DNA of 64,000 nt, taken from NCBI GenBank assembly GCA_946811185.2, contig OX328101.1:33898122-33962121 (forward strand). The letters are read 5' to 3'. The DNA is from Hippopus hippopus. Taxonomy: Eukaryota; Mollusca; Bivalvia; Cardiida; Cardiidae. Made by a program: the position numbers and the translations under genes. Below are positions 59,501 to 64,000 of the stretch, piece by piece. The notes under the pieces are model-generated. The model made no database searches and had not been told where the DNA came from. It saw only the letters and a program-made list of their open reading frames with translations. Position 1 is the stretch's first letter, and every line of letters starts with the position of its first letter.

Positions 59501-60081
59501 TTATTTAGTTTCAATGGTGTAGCTTTAACCTTTTACCAATCAATCCTGAGCTTTAATGACCCTGAGATGAAGGGCTGTTGAAAATATTATGGGAAAAGGA
59601 GAAAATGCTAGTCGCTACCACATTCTCTTTTTTCCACAGTGTTGTCTTCACTTTTAATGACAAATCCCATTATTTGAGCTTTATTTAATTTGTGGTCTGC
59701 AGTTGCTTTCAATTTGCAAGTCAAAAACTTTGTCATCTGGTAAAGAGTTTATCATTGCTTTTTTGTTGTTGTTTTATGGTTCAGTATAGTCTAAGCACCA
59801 GACAGGAATCAGCAACACTTTTCAATGTAAATTGCGTTATATCTCACCATATATTGACCTTGACATTTCTTTCTTCTTTTTGATAACTAGACCTGTTGGC
59901 AAAATCTCAGATGTAATGGGAATGGTTCAGTATGGTCTACGCACAAGACGTGAATCAGCAACTCTTGTCCACGAACATTCTAGTAGATCTCACCTTATAG
60001 TGACCCTAACTGTCAACTCTCAAGCTCCAAGCTTCTTCTCCATGACGAAGGCATCCACCCCTACACCTGACCAACTACAAG
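44878..60081 (+). CDS. KIF25: KIF25-like kinesin-14 (10 exons, 3' part missing)
   Basis: A minus-end-type microtubule motor; human KIF25 acts at centrosomes and spindles (family knowledge). Joined exons give 421 residues: coiled-coil-like N-terminus ~10-165 (Leu/Glu/Gln/Lys-rich), kinesin-14 neck/motor start [14 protein letters not shown] (168-181), [21 protein letters not shown] with the P-loop at 263-270, [12 protein letters not shown], and switch I HSSRSH (387-392). YNNDI, a TASDG segment and HSSRSHLI match KIF25 better than KIFC1/2/3. The start ATG has an in-frame TAG nine bases upstream. All exon joins keep phase. Switch II (DLAGSE) and the motor end are absent and probably lie right of the window. 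Introns are 1.0-3.8 kb and full of MITEs. No promoter was identified. Confidence 0.93.
45036..45160 (+). mobile_element. tRNA-like SINE head 1
   Basis: It has an A-box-like tagcccagatgttagagcac, an anticodon-like arm acttaccctgtaagc, and a B-box-like aggtttctagtcctg. The arms are too mismatched for a functional tRNA. A similar head lies at 45455-45545. Confidence 0.55.
45455..45545 (+). mobile_element. tRNA-like SINE head 2
   Basis: It reads tagctcattggttagagctc (A box), cttgccttgtaagcgag (arm with a TGT anticodon position, Thr-like) and ggttcaagtcc (B box). The acceptor stem does not pair well, so it is tRNA-derived rather than a tRNA gene. It is followed by a T-run. Confidence 0.6.
45807..46011 (-). 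mobile_element. tRNA-derived SINE, tandem copy 1
   Basis: On the - strand it contains tagccaagtggttatgg (A-box-like) and ggttcgaatcctgcc (B box). About 90% identical to 46128-46331 by eye. It lies in KIF25-like intron 1. Confidence 0.7.
46128..46331 (-). mobile_element. tRNA-derived SINE, tandem copy 2
   Basis: Same layout as 45807-46011, same orientation, 117 bp apart. The B box ggttcgaatcctgcc is intact. Confidence 0.7.
46494..46682 (+). CDS. KIF25: KIF25-like exon 2 (coiled coil)
   Basis: The acceptor is poly-T then cag; 63 codons ([20 protein letters not shown]...) run to GAT|GTAAGC. Heptad-like Leu spacing supports a coiled coil. Phase 0/0. A TTAA-MITE begins about 10 bp past the donor. 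Confidence 0.9.
46692..46918 (+). mobile_element. TTAA-MITE next to exon 2 donor
   Basis: attaccctttactaaacaat ... tgtatggtaaagagttaa. Starts ~10 bp after the GTAAGC donor at 46683. Confidence 0.82.
47231..47462 (+). mobile_element. TTAA-MITE
   Basis: ttaaacctttacctcacaat ... tcatctgcttaatggttaa. Confidence 0.82.
47764..48230 (+). mobile_element. TTAATGCATC-ended MITE with a nested TTAA-MITE
   Basis: It starts tttaatgcatctctgtgatg. Its right end gcagatgcattaa is split at TTAA by the MITE 47974-48202; the flank aaaccccctttccatggagc resumes after it. Hairpin cctgcatgggctgtgcagg. Confidence 0.75.
47974..48202 (-). mobile_element. TTAA-MITE, full length, nested in the TTAATGCATC MITE
   Basis: ttaactctttaccaaacgac ... 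gtttggtaaaggattaa; perfect hairpin. The insertion site is the TTAA of gatgcattaa. Confidence 0.93.
48242..48484 (+). CDS. KIF25: KIF25-like exon 3 (coiled coil)
   Basis: The acceptor is ttttacag; 81 codons ([20 protein letters not shown] ... [14 protein letters not shown]) run to a GTGGGT donor. It continues the coiled coil up to the neck. Phase 0/0. Confidence 0.9.
48510..48724 (-). mobile_element. TTAA-MITE
   Basis: taccaatgacaagatttaga ... gtttggttaaaggattaa; ends share TTAA with the next. Confidence 0.72.
48721..48947 (+). mobile_element. TTAA-MITE
   Basis: ttaaaccttttcccaaacaa ... tttgtgaaagggttaa. Confidence 0.75.
49215..49312 (-). mobile_element. SINE tail fragment
   Basis: It shares gccattttcaaaacatagtt, catctatgcatgctttcctg and following bases with the SINE tail at 17097. 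Intron 3 of the KIF25-like gene. Confidence 0.45.
49601..49689 (+). CDS. KIF25: KIF25-like exon 4 (neck and motor start)
   Basis: The acceptor is tttgtttcag. It encodes [20 protein letters not shown], the hallmark neck-to-motor junction of kinesin-14, then GGDDTKMLG. The donor is AG|GTGTGT, leaving two bases. Confidence 0.95.
49741..50255 (-). mobile_element. TTAA-MITE split by another element
   Basis: ttaactcttaaccaaaggac ... gtgttgtaaaggtttaa; 49901-50187 is foreign. Confidence 0.8.
49901..50187 (+). mobile_element. element with 'tatacgcccgaagg' end nested in a MITE
   Basis: It interrupts the TTAA-MITE at 49741-50255 within its hairpin: ctcctttt before and tccactatgttttc after would be contiguous without it. 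It reads tatacgcccgaaggggggta ... gggcgtatatgcgccgctct, so cgcccgaagg/ctttgggcg form inverted ends. KIF25-like intron 4. Confidence 0.7.
50288..50480 (+). mobile_element. TTAA-MITE, right end lost
   Basis: attcttttaccaaacaatcc ... gagctgcaaatgcttttat. Confidence 0.7.
50603..50831 (+). mobile_element. TTAA-MITE, full length
   Basis: ttaaccctttaccaaacaat ... gtcatgtggtaaagagttaa; hairpin gctggtaaccagc. Confidence 0.93.
50915..51086 (+). mobile_element. TTAA-MITE, partial
   Basis: gaaaatactgttaaccaaca ... ttgcatatagggtta. Ends ~25 bp before exon 5. Confidence 0.65.
51114..51156 (+). CDS. KIF25: KIF25-like exon 5
   Basis: A short 43-nt exon after tatatttttcag; with the carried AG it reads [15 protein letters not shown] and ends GAT|GTGAGT. 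Phase fits both neighbours exactly. Confidence 0.85.
51312..51590. mobile_element. foldback-type element body next to the palindrome
   Basis: It contains ggattttgataaagctcctc, gggaggggtacgcc and a second cagtgaaaatat stretch. The reverse complement of 55139-55430 matches in the same order. No coding sequence is seen. Confidence 0.5.
51591..51745. repeat. 155-bp perfect palindrome
   Basis: The arms are 76 bp with a 3-nt loop (gca at 51667-51669), and I found no mismatch. The centre reads cactcgtggcgcagccacga and the outer ends atatttg / caaatat. It is the end of a larger element (about 51312-51745), which has a diverged relative in the other orientation at 55139-55430. KIF25-like intron 5. 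Confidence 0.93.
52259..52311 (+). CDS. KIF25: KIF25-like exon 6
   Basis: The acceptor is atttccag; it reads [17 protein letters not shown] plus AG, with a GTAAGT donor. It corresponds to the motor segment before the FDxVF strand. Confidence 0.88.
52742..52952 (+). mobile_element. TTAATGCATC-ended MITE
   Basis: It begins cttaatgcatctccgtga and ends gcagatgcattaag. The interior has a 43-bp GC-rich hairpin at 52887-52929 (19-bp perfect arms, ggcccaggtcagcctgcgc). The best-preserved copy in the window; KIF25-like intron 6. Confidence 0.8.
53020..53243 (+). mobile_element. TTAATGCATC-ended MITE
   Basis: A diverged copy directly following 52742-52952: aatgcatctccttgatacat ... gcggatgcattaaat, hairpin tctgcgcagtttgcacagg. 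Confidence 0.65.
53504..53585 (+). repeat. (GT)n/(GTAT)n microsatellite
   Basis: A GT run (53504-53556) changes into GTAT repeats to ~53585. KIF25-like intron 6. The 81-codon frame through it is an artefact of the repeat. Confidence 0.97.
53732..53806 (+). CDS. KIF25: KIF25-like exon 7
   Basis: The acceptor is ttcttttag; it encodes [20 protein letters not shown] then TSLLDG, the conserved strand before the P-loop. The donor is GG|GTAGGT. Confidence 0.93.
53934..53995. repeat. 'cagactgca' palindrome
   Basis: ctagatcaagatcaggatgc / gcagtctaatcttagatctac. KIF25-like intron 7. Confidence 0.6.
54138..54432 (-). mobile_element. tRNA-related SINE
   Basis: Diverged full-length relative of 17097-17385: caagccattggctgctttcc, catctatccttggaaagaaa and a decayed B box (ggtgaattgaacc). 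KIF25-like intron 7. Confidence 0.6.
54877..55026 (+). CDS. KIF25: KIF25-like exon 8 (P-loop)
   Basis: The acceptor is tcatcctag; it reads [20 protein letters not shown], the nucleotide-binding P-loop. A KIF25-style insertion rich in H/E follows, then [14 protein letters not shown]. The donor is AG|GTACGG. Confidence 0.97.
55063..55138 (+). mobile_element. TTAA-MITE left half
   Basis: taaccctttacaaaataagc ... ggtggaaaaggagaaaaag, cut by the foldback element. Confidence 0.65.
55139..55430. mobile_element. foldback-type element, second copy
   Basis: cagtgaaagatcgaaattca, gagcttttatcaaaatccag and gtggcatacctccccc match the reverse complement of 51312-51745. It interrupts a TTAA-MITE whose left half is at 55063-55138. 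KIF25-like intron 8. Confidence 0.5.
55979..56140 (+). CDS. KIF25: KIF25-like exon 9
   Basis: The acceptor is ctattccag; it encodes [31 protein letters not shown] and a TASDG stretch typical of KIF25. The donor is AA|GTAAGT. Confidence 0.95.
56752..57872 (+). mobile_element. 'gctccactggcc' element, copy 3, with passenger MITE
   Basis: It starts agctccactggccgaaggcc and ends gagcgatacagggccatcat then ggccctcttgtt. It shares tggttgccatggcaacaaaa and acatgggcttata with copies 1 and 2. A TTAA-MITE lies just inside its right end (57595-57830), at the same place as in copy 1. KIF25-like intron 9. Confidence 0.78.
57595..57830 (-). mobile_element. TTAA-MITE, passenger inside element copy 3
   Basis: gttaattttagtctttaaga ... 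gtagtaaagggttaa. Shares tgtagcttaaataa and tatttctgtctttgata with the passenger of copy 1. Confidence 0.78.
58205..58490 (+). mobile_element. tRNA-related SINE with A-rich tail
   Basis: The head reads gggtagctcattggttagc (A box) and gcgggttcaatatct (B box). The body cagtggcttggaaagaaagt and gtgcactgaccaccat matches the other SINEs, and the tail ends aatacaaaaaa. The best-preserved head in the window; KIF25-like intron 9. Confidence 0.7.
58880..58972 (+). mobile_element. TTAA-MITE left half
   Basis: aactctctactaaaacaatc ... aaatggtggtaac. Confidence 0.55.
59040..59180 (-). mobile_element. TTAATGCATC-ended MITE fragment
   Basis: ggtataatgcatcatggaga then gccagagcatggctcag match one end of the family. 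Confidence 0.45.
59302..59348. repeat. 47-bp perfect hairpin
   Basis: The 23-bp arms gggtactcattagaatcgtc... and their exact complement flank one base. Weaker pairing extends outside. KIF25-like intron 9; no element assigned. Confidence 0.92.
59525..59753 (+). mobile_element. TTAA-MITE, full length
   Basis: ttaaccttttaccaatcaat ... gtcatctggtaaagagttta. Ends ~25 bp before the duplicate exon. Confidence 0.85.
59776..59872 (+). pseudogene. KIF25: degenerate duplicate of KIF25-like exon 10
   Basis: Ungapped match to 59922-60018, 146 bp downstream. It reads [20 protein letters not shown] then [11 protein letters not shown], against [20 protein letters not shown] and [11 protein letters not shown] in the real exon. 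Identity is roughly three quarters at the DNA level. The frame is open, but switch I SSRSH is lost, so it could not replace the functional exon in an active motor. It lies between exon 9 and exon 10, directly before exon 10's pyrimidine tract. Confidence 0.85.
59891..60081 (+). CDS. KIF25: KIF25-like exon 10 (switch I)
   Basis: A pyrimidine tract (tttctttcttctttttgataactag) precedes it. It encodes [39 protein letters not shown] with the switch I Ser residues, then a Ser/Thr/Pro-rich tail to DQLQ and one base before GTTTGT. It is the last exon found in the window. Confidence 0.95.
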
Positions 60082-60390
60082 GTTTGTTTTTACTATGTGT
60101 TTTTTGGCAATACATGTAATTCTTGGAATGATGGAAGTATTCATGCAGTTGTATGGGGTTTCATTGGTTCATTTTAAGATAAAATAATAAGCATGGCTAT
60201 AAAAGTTTTCTAATTAATGTTTCAGTCAGACATGCAAATCTGCTTTGTGCCAATACCACTTGCACAGGACCTTTTTTCCATCTTGAAGCATACCATTTTT
60301 TGAAAACAATTTGGCAAAATGAGAAACTGCCTCTAACAAGAAATGTCTCCTTCTGCCATTATATTTTCACATATATTCATGGGTTAAACC

Positions 60391-60450
60391 TTAATCCTTT
60401 ACCAAGCAAAAAATTTAGACTGGTCAAGATAAAAGGCATTTGCAGACATT
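60391..60450 (-). mobile_element. TTAA-MITE end fragment
   Basis: ttaatcctttaccaagcaaa ... ggcatttgcagaca. Confidence 0.6.
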
Positions 60451-60524
60451 GAAACAATGATCTGCAGTGAGAGGATCAACTCCATTCAGCATGACTATTA
60501 TCAATCCTCGGAAAGATATTCGCC
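60449..60524 (-). repeat. SINE-derived inverted repeat, left arm
   Basis: gaaacaatgatctgcagtga through tattcg pairs nearly perfectly with 60958-61031. The text (catgactattatcaatcctc, ggaaag) resembles the middle of the SINE at 17097. Confidence 0.6.
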
Positions 60525-60629
60525 TAGCTTGTGATAAAATCCAGTTCCCCCCTGTTTTTACATCCTGTATGCAACAGATTGTGCTATAAAGGCTTGGCTG
60601 TTCTTTGAAGAAGTCAACATTTTGTTGAC

Positions 60630-60857
60630 CTTACCTCTTTATCAAACTAAAAAATTCTAGACTAATCCATATTCAAAGCTTTTGCAGAAGACAGAATGTA
60701 TGTACTCAAAAATTGAAATTCAATTTGGGATGGGTAGAAAACATTGTGGGAAAGGGAAAAATGCTGGTTGCCAGCATTTTCTCCTTTTCCCACAATGTTT
60801 TCAAAACCTTTCTTCCTCAGGGTTGTTCAAAGTCGAGATTGTGTGGTAAAGAGTTAA
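60630..60857 (-). mobile_element. TTAA-MITE, full length
   Basis: cttacctctttatcaaacta ... gtgtggtaaagagttaa. Confidence 0.88.
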
Positions 60858-60957
60858 GCCTTTTACTGCACTGTATTCAGAGTTTATTCTTTTCATTCAA
60901 AGCCTTTTCTGTATGAACTATAACCAAGTCTTTATTTGGATTTGATCACCAGCTAGG

Positions 60958-61031
60958 CGAATATTTTTACGAGGACTGATAATAGTCATGCTGAATGGAG
61001 TCGATCCTCTCACTGCAGATCATTGTTTCAA
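60958..61031 (+). repeat. SINE-derived inverted repeat, right arm
   Basis: Reverse complement of 60449-60524 with few differences. It continues into cccgtggcttgggaagaa, the SINE body motif. Confidence 0.6.
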
Positions 61032-61776
61032 TGATGTATATGTGAAAAAGCAGCCCGTGGCTTGGGAAGAATAATATGCAAAGTTCTAGTAAAAGAAACT
61101 GTGGGAAAGCAGAAAAAGAATTTAGAAACTAGGTGAAAAGTTGCCAAGTAGCTCTATCTTTTGTGTTTTTACCTGGTTCTAAAATTAATTTTACTACCTG
61201 CAACTAACACTTGGACCAACCATTCATTGACAGATTGTCATCTTTACAATAGTTTCCATACTTTTAAATGGTATGATCTAAATTTAAATGCATTTTAACA
61301 TCTGCATTGTTTACTTTTGGCCGCTACCGTGCCTTTAAGTAATGCATATGTACTTTCACACAAATCTGTTGTATTCCCTGTTTTGTGTAGTTTGTCTTCA
61401 GCATTTTGTGCCTCTTCAGCACCTTGTGCATTGTGTCTGCTGAACAATTTTCAGAATTTGATTTTGTCATAGAAAGTGGTAAGCTTTTTCCCTTTTGACA
61501 AGAATTTTCACATACACTTACAGCCAATTCTAAGGTTATAAGAGATGAATCCAATTTCCAAGGTTTTCTTCAGAGTTTTTTTTATAATCCATAGGTTATC
61601 AAGTAAAACTTTGCTTGCTTTTACTAGCAGTAGAGATTAAGATCAGACTGTAGAAAAGCATAGTCAGAACTTGGACCTAAAAAGTTTGATAAATGGCAAA
61701 TTATCATTAATTCAAGTATAACATTGCAATATTTAGGTCCTAGTTCCTGATTCTAAATTTTGTTATTTGGGAAAGT

Positions 61777-62007
61777 ATAAACCCGTTACCACACGTTTCC
61801 GAGTTTTAATGACCTTGGGGGGAAAAGGGCTTTGAAAATATTGTGGGAAAATCACAAAATGCTGGTAACTAGCATTTTCTACTTTTCCAACAATGTTTAC
61901 TGACCATTCAAAGACAATTCCAACCATTTTAGCTACATTTAATTTGTTGTCTGCTTGTGCTTTGAGTTCAAACAGGTTCAAAATTTTGTTGTTTGGTAAA
62001 AAGTTAA
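61777..62007 (+). mobile_element. TTAA-MITE, full length
   Basis: ataaacccgttaccacacgt ... ttgtttggtaaaaagttaa; hairpin gctggtaactagc. Confidence 0.85.
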
Positions 62008-62226
62008 AAGGAGTCACAGGACAATATTCACCAACCATTCTAAATTGCATTTCCAGTCTGATTTTCAAGAACTTTCTGAATTTTCAAAAAGTAACTCAGT
62101 TTCTCAGTGGCTAAACCATTTAGTTTAGCCAATTAGAAGGTATGTTACTTCTTATGAATTTAGAATTAGACTGAAAATGTGATTTACAATGGTTGGTGAG
62201 TACTGAACCTCCCTTACAACAGTTGG

Positions 62227-62455
62227 TTAACCCTTTTCCAAACAACAAAATGTTAGCCTTGGCCACATTTAAAGCATCTGCAGACGACAATTTCAATTTG
62301 ACTCAATTTGTTCGGTTTTCTTTTGATAGGGTGGAAAACATTGTAGGAAAGGAGAAAATGCTGGTTACCAGTATTTTCTCCTTTTTCCACAATGTTTTAA
62401 AAAAAGGCTTATTTTCCAGGGTCATCAGTAATCAGCATTGTGCTGTAAAGGTTAA
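62227..62455 (-). mobile_element. TTAA-MITE, full length
   Basis: ttaacccttttccaaacaac ... tgtgctgtaaaggttaa. Confidence 0.88.
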
Positions 62456-62519
62456 AACCTTGGGATCAATTCTGTTGCTCCACTGGTTTATGTGTAACCA
62501 AGGTTTTATTTAAAAATGA

Positions 62520-63340
62520 AAATGATGAAAGCAGGGTCCAAACTCACCAACCATTCTGATTTTTAGCTTGGCTGTTTTCTTAGAAAAGGTCAAGGTGTTG
62601 TCATAGCCTTGGCATTGTCTGTGTTGTTGTTCAAAAACTGAGACATTTTTATGACATCTCTGTTATTACTGAAGATATTTACTGTAAATTTAGACTAGTT
62701 GTTAATGATCAAAAGAACCCATGCAACAGGGGCAGGGAAGCATCAAAATATTTTTGATACAATTATGCCCTTTTTTGACATAGAATTTTCATTAAAAGCA
62801 ACTGCAGCTGAGCATTGGCACCCACTTGCAGTGCTGTAGTTTTTCTGTTTCTTAATTTCAAGACTTGCTGTCTTATTGGTTTAAATATTCTATTAAAGCC
62901 AAACAGATGTCTTGTCTTAGAATTTAGAATAAGAATTGAATTTTTCATGGCTTGTGAGTGTATCACAGAGCTTATCATGAATTCTAATCTTGATTATTGT
63001 TATGTGGTTTATGAAAGTGTATGTGACTTTCTTCTTCATTTATTGAGTATATTCAGTATCAATAATGGATTGGTTTGATGCAGAAGGAAGTCAAATACAT
63101 ATGAAAAAATAGCATTTGCCTCCTTTCTGTATCTCAAAATGTTTGTATTACATATTCATTTATGTTCTAATAATTTTGTAGGTAGAATTTTTATCTATTG
63201 CATGAAACTGAAAAGGAGAGAAAAAAAGGAAACCAGAAATTTCTTCTTGTATAAAATGTTTTCTTCTCTTCCTAAGATAAGCCCCATTATGTACGCCACA
63301 TTGATTTATCATCTGCAAATGAGCAGGGCTCTGGCAAAAG
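62520..63340. other. no assigned feature
   Basis: AT-rich. Stretches at 62575-62700 resemble 47075-47220 (gtcatagcc, tctgttattactgaagatat), an unnamed diverged repeat. The missing kinesin exons were not found here. Confidence 0.4.
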
Positions 63341-63344
63341 TGGG

Positions 63345-63557
63345 TTCAATACATCTCTGTGATACATCATACCAAGCAAGTCATTATATAATTATGGATC
63401 CATGAAATCCAGTTTGTTAAACAAAAGACTAAATCAGGAGGTACACCGGTTCTCTGACATGCAGAAAATTCACACATAGCAAAAAGTTTTGGCCTGTATT
63501 GGCCTGTGCGGACTGCACAGGCTGACCTGGGTTGATACTTTTATGCTGATGCATTAA
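63345..63557 (+). mobile_element. TTAATGCATC-ended MITE
   Basis: aatacatctctgtgatacat ... ctgatgcattaaccc; hairpin gcctgtgcggactgcacagg near 63500. Confidence 0.65.
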
Positions 63558-63594
63558 CCCTTACATTGCTTGAACCAAGTCAAGTTGCTTTTGC

Positions 63595-63657
63595 AGACAT
63601 TGCAGATCAAGATCAGACTGCACAGATTGTGCAGTCTGATCTTAGATCTACACTGTT
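63595..63657. repeat. 'cagactgca' palindrome
   Basis: gcagatcaagatcagactgc / gcagtctgatcttagatcta; near-perfect arms with a 4-nt loop. Confidence 0.75.
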
Positions 63658-63762
63658 GGCTACCTAGTCACAGGTTATGGTTGAAACAACATTGAAATAG
63701 CAATATTTTGGCTGCTTTTCCTACTTCAAAAAGTTAAACTCATTAATTCAGCATTGTAAGTG

Positions 63763-63991
63763 TTAACCCATTACCACACAATCCCTACTTTTGACGCCCC
63801 TGAGAAAGAAGCCTTTGGAAAACATTGTGGGAAAAGGAGAAAATGCTGGTAACCAGCATTTTCTCCTTTTCACACAGTGTTTTCTACTCTTCCCAAACCA
63901 AATTTTAATTTTTCAGTCACCTTTATTTTGTCGTCTGCAAATGCTTTCAATTTGGACCAGTCTAAAATTTTCTCGTGTGGTAAAGAGTTAA
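63763..63991 (+). mobile_element. TTAA-MITE, full length
   Basis: ttaacccattaccacacaat ... tcgtgtggtaaagagttaa. Confidence 0.93.
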
Positions 63992-64000
63992 ACCAACTTT

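Noticed and set aside
59311..59514. Open frames around 59311-59581 as extra kinesin exon
   Set aside because: Frame and sequence do not match kinesin; exon 9 joins exon 10 directly without a gap in the motor sequence.
1..64000. CRISPR-like or phage-like array from the repeated palindromes
   Set aside because: Copies are dispersed at irregular distances, in both orientations, with no spacers of constant length; the genome is eukaryotic with spliced genes.

Overview
The window is eukaryotic nuclear DNA: short exons with GT-AG introns, AT-rich introns, and a very heavy load of DNA transposons, miniature inverted-repeat elements (MITEs) and tRNA-derived SINEs. A kinesin-14 gene of the KIF25 type together with these repeat styles suggests a marine invertebrate, most likely a bivalve mollusc. 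The lineage is inference.

The best-supported gene is on the + strand from 44878 to beyond 60081. Ten exons, all phase-compatible, encode 421 residues: an N-terminal coiled coil, the kinesin-14 neck, the motor start, the P-loop (GQTGSGKT) and switch I (SSRSH). Switch II and the C-terminus are not visible, so the gene probably continues past the right edge. A degenerate second copy of exon 10 lies just upstream of the real one. On the - strand, four spliced-looking phase-0 exons (21944 down to 4303) point to a second, unrecognised gene with Ser-rich and Pro/Tyr-rich segments.

The other identifiable coding matter is transposon-derived. There is a mariner (1720-2935) with an apparent intron, an in-frame stop and a lost catalytic Asp. 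An intact Tc1-like element (39414-40934) has 38-bp perfect terminal repeats and an open transposase. A non-LTR reverse transcriptase is decayed (38050-38990). A hAT derivative (25339-26083) keeps a zinc-finger exon. A 2.1-kb hAT-like non-autonomous element (33106-35227) carries a long internal inverted repeat. A deleted mariner relic lies at 14021-14963.

The dominant structure is one palindromic MITE family of about 225 bp, called TTAA-MITE here. It has ends TTAACCCTTTACCA.../...TGGTAAAGAGTTAA and a core hairpin around CTGGTAACCAG. About 55-60 full or partial copies are recognisable, perhaps a fifth of the window. Two nested insertions show TTAA target duplication directly, which fits a piggyBac-type mobiliser. 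Smaller families include a TTAATGCATC-ended MITE, a family with 'gctccactggcc' ends that carries a TTAA-MITE as passenger in two of three copies, 60-bp 'cagactgca' palindromes, tRNA-related SINEs, a 30-bp minisatellite, a ~160-bp tandem array and a 155-bp perfect palindrome.

Layout: 1-23.9 kb, MITE-rich, with the mariner, the - strand exons and the minisatellite; 24-26.1 kb, tandem array and hAT derivative; 26.9-36.5 kb, MITEs and the 2.1-kb element; 37-41 kb, the 'gctccactggcc' element, RT relic and Tc1; 41-44.8 kb, sparse; 44.9-60.1 kb, the KIF25-like gene with repeat-filled introns; 60.1-64 kb, MITEs and SINE pieces. All coordinates were read by eye and repeat edges may be off by several bases.
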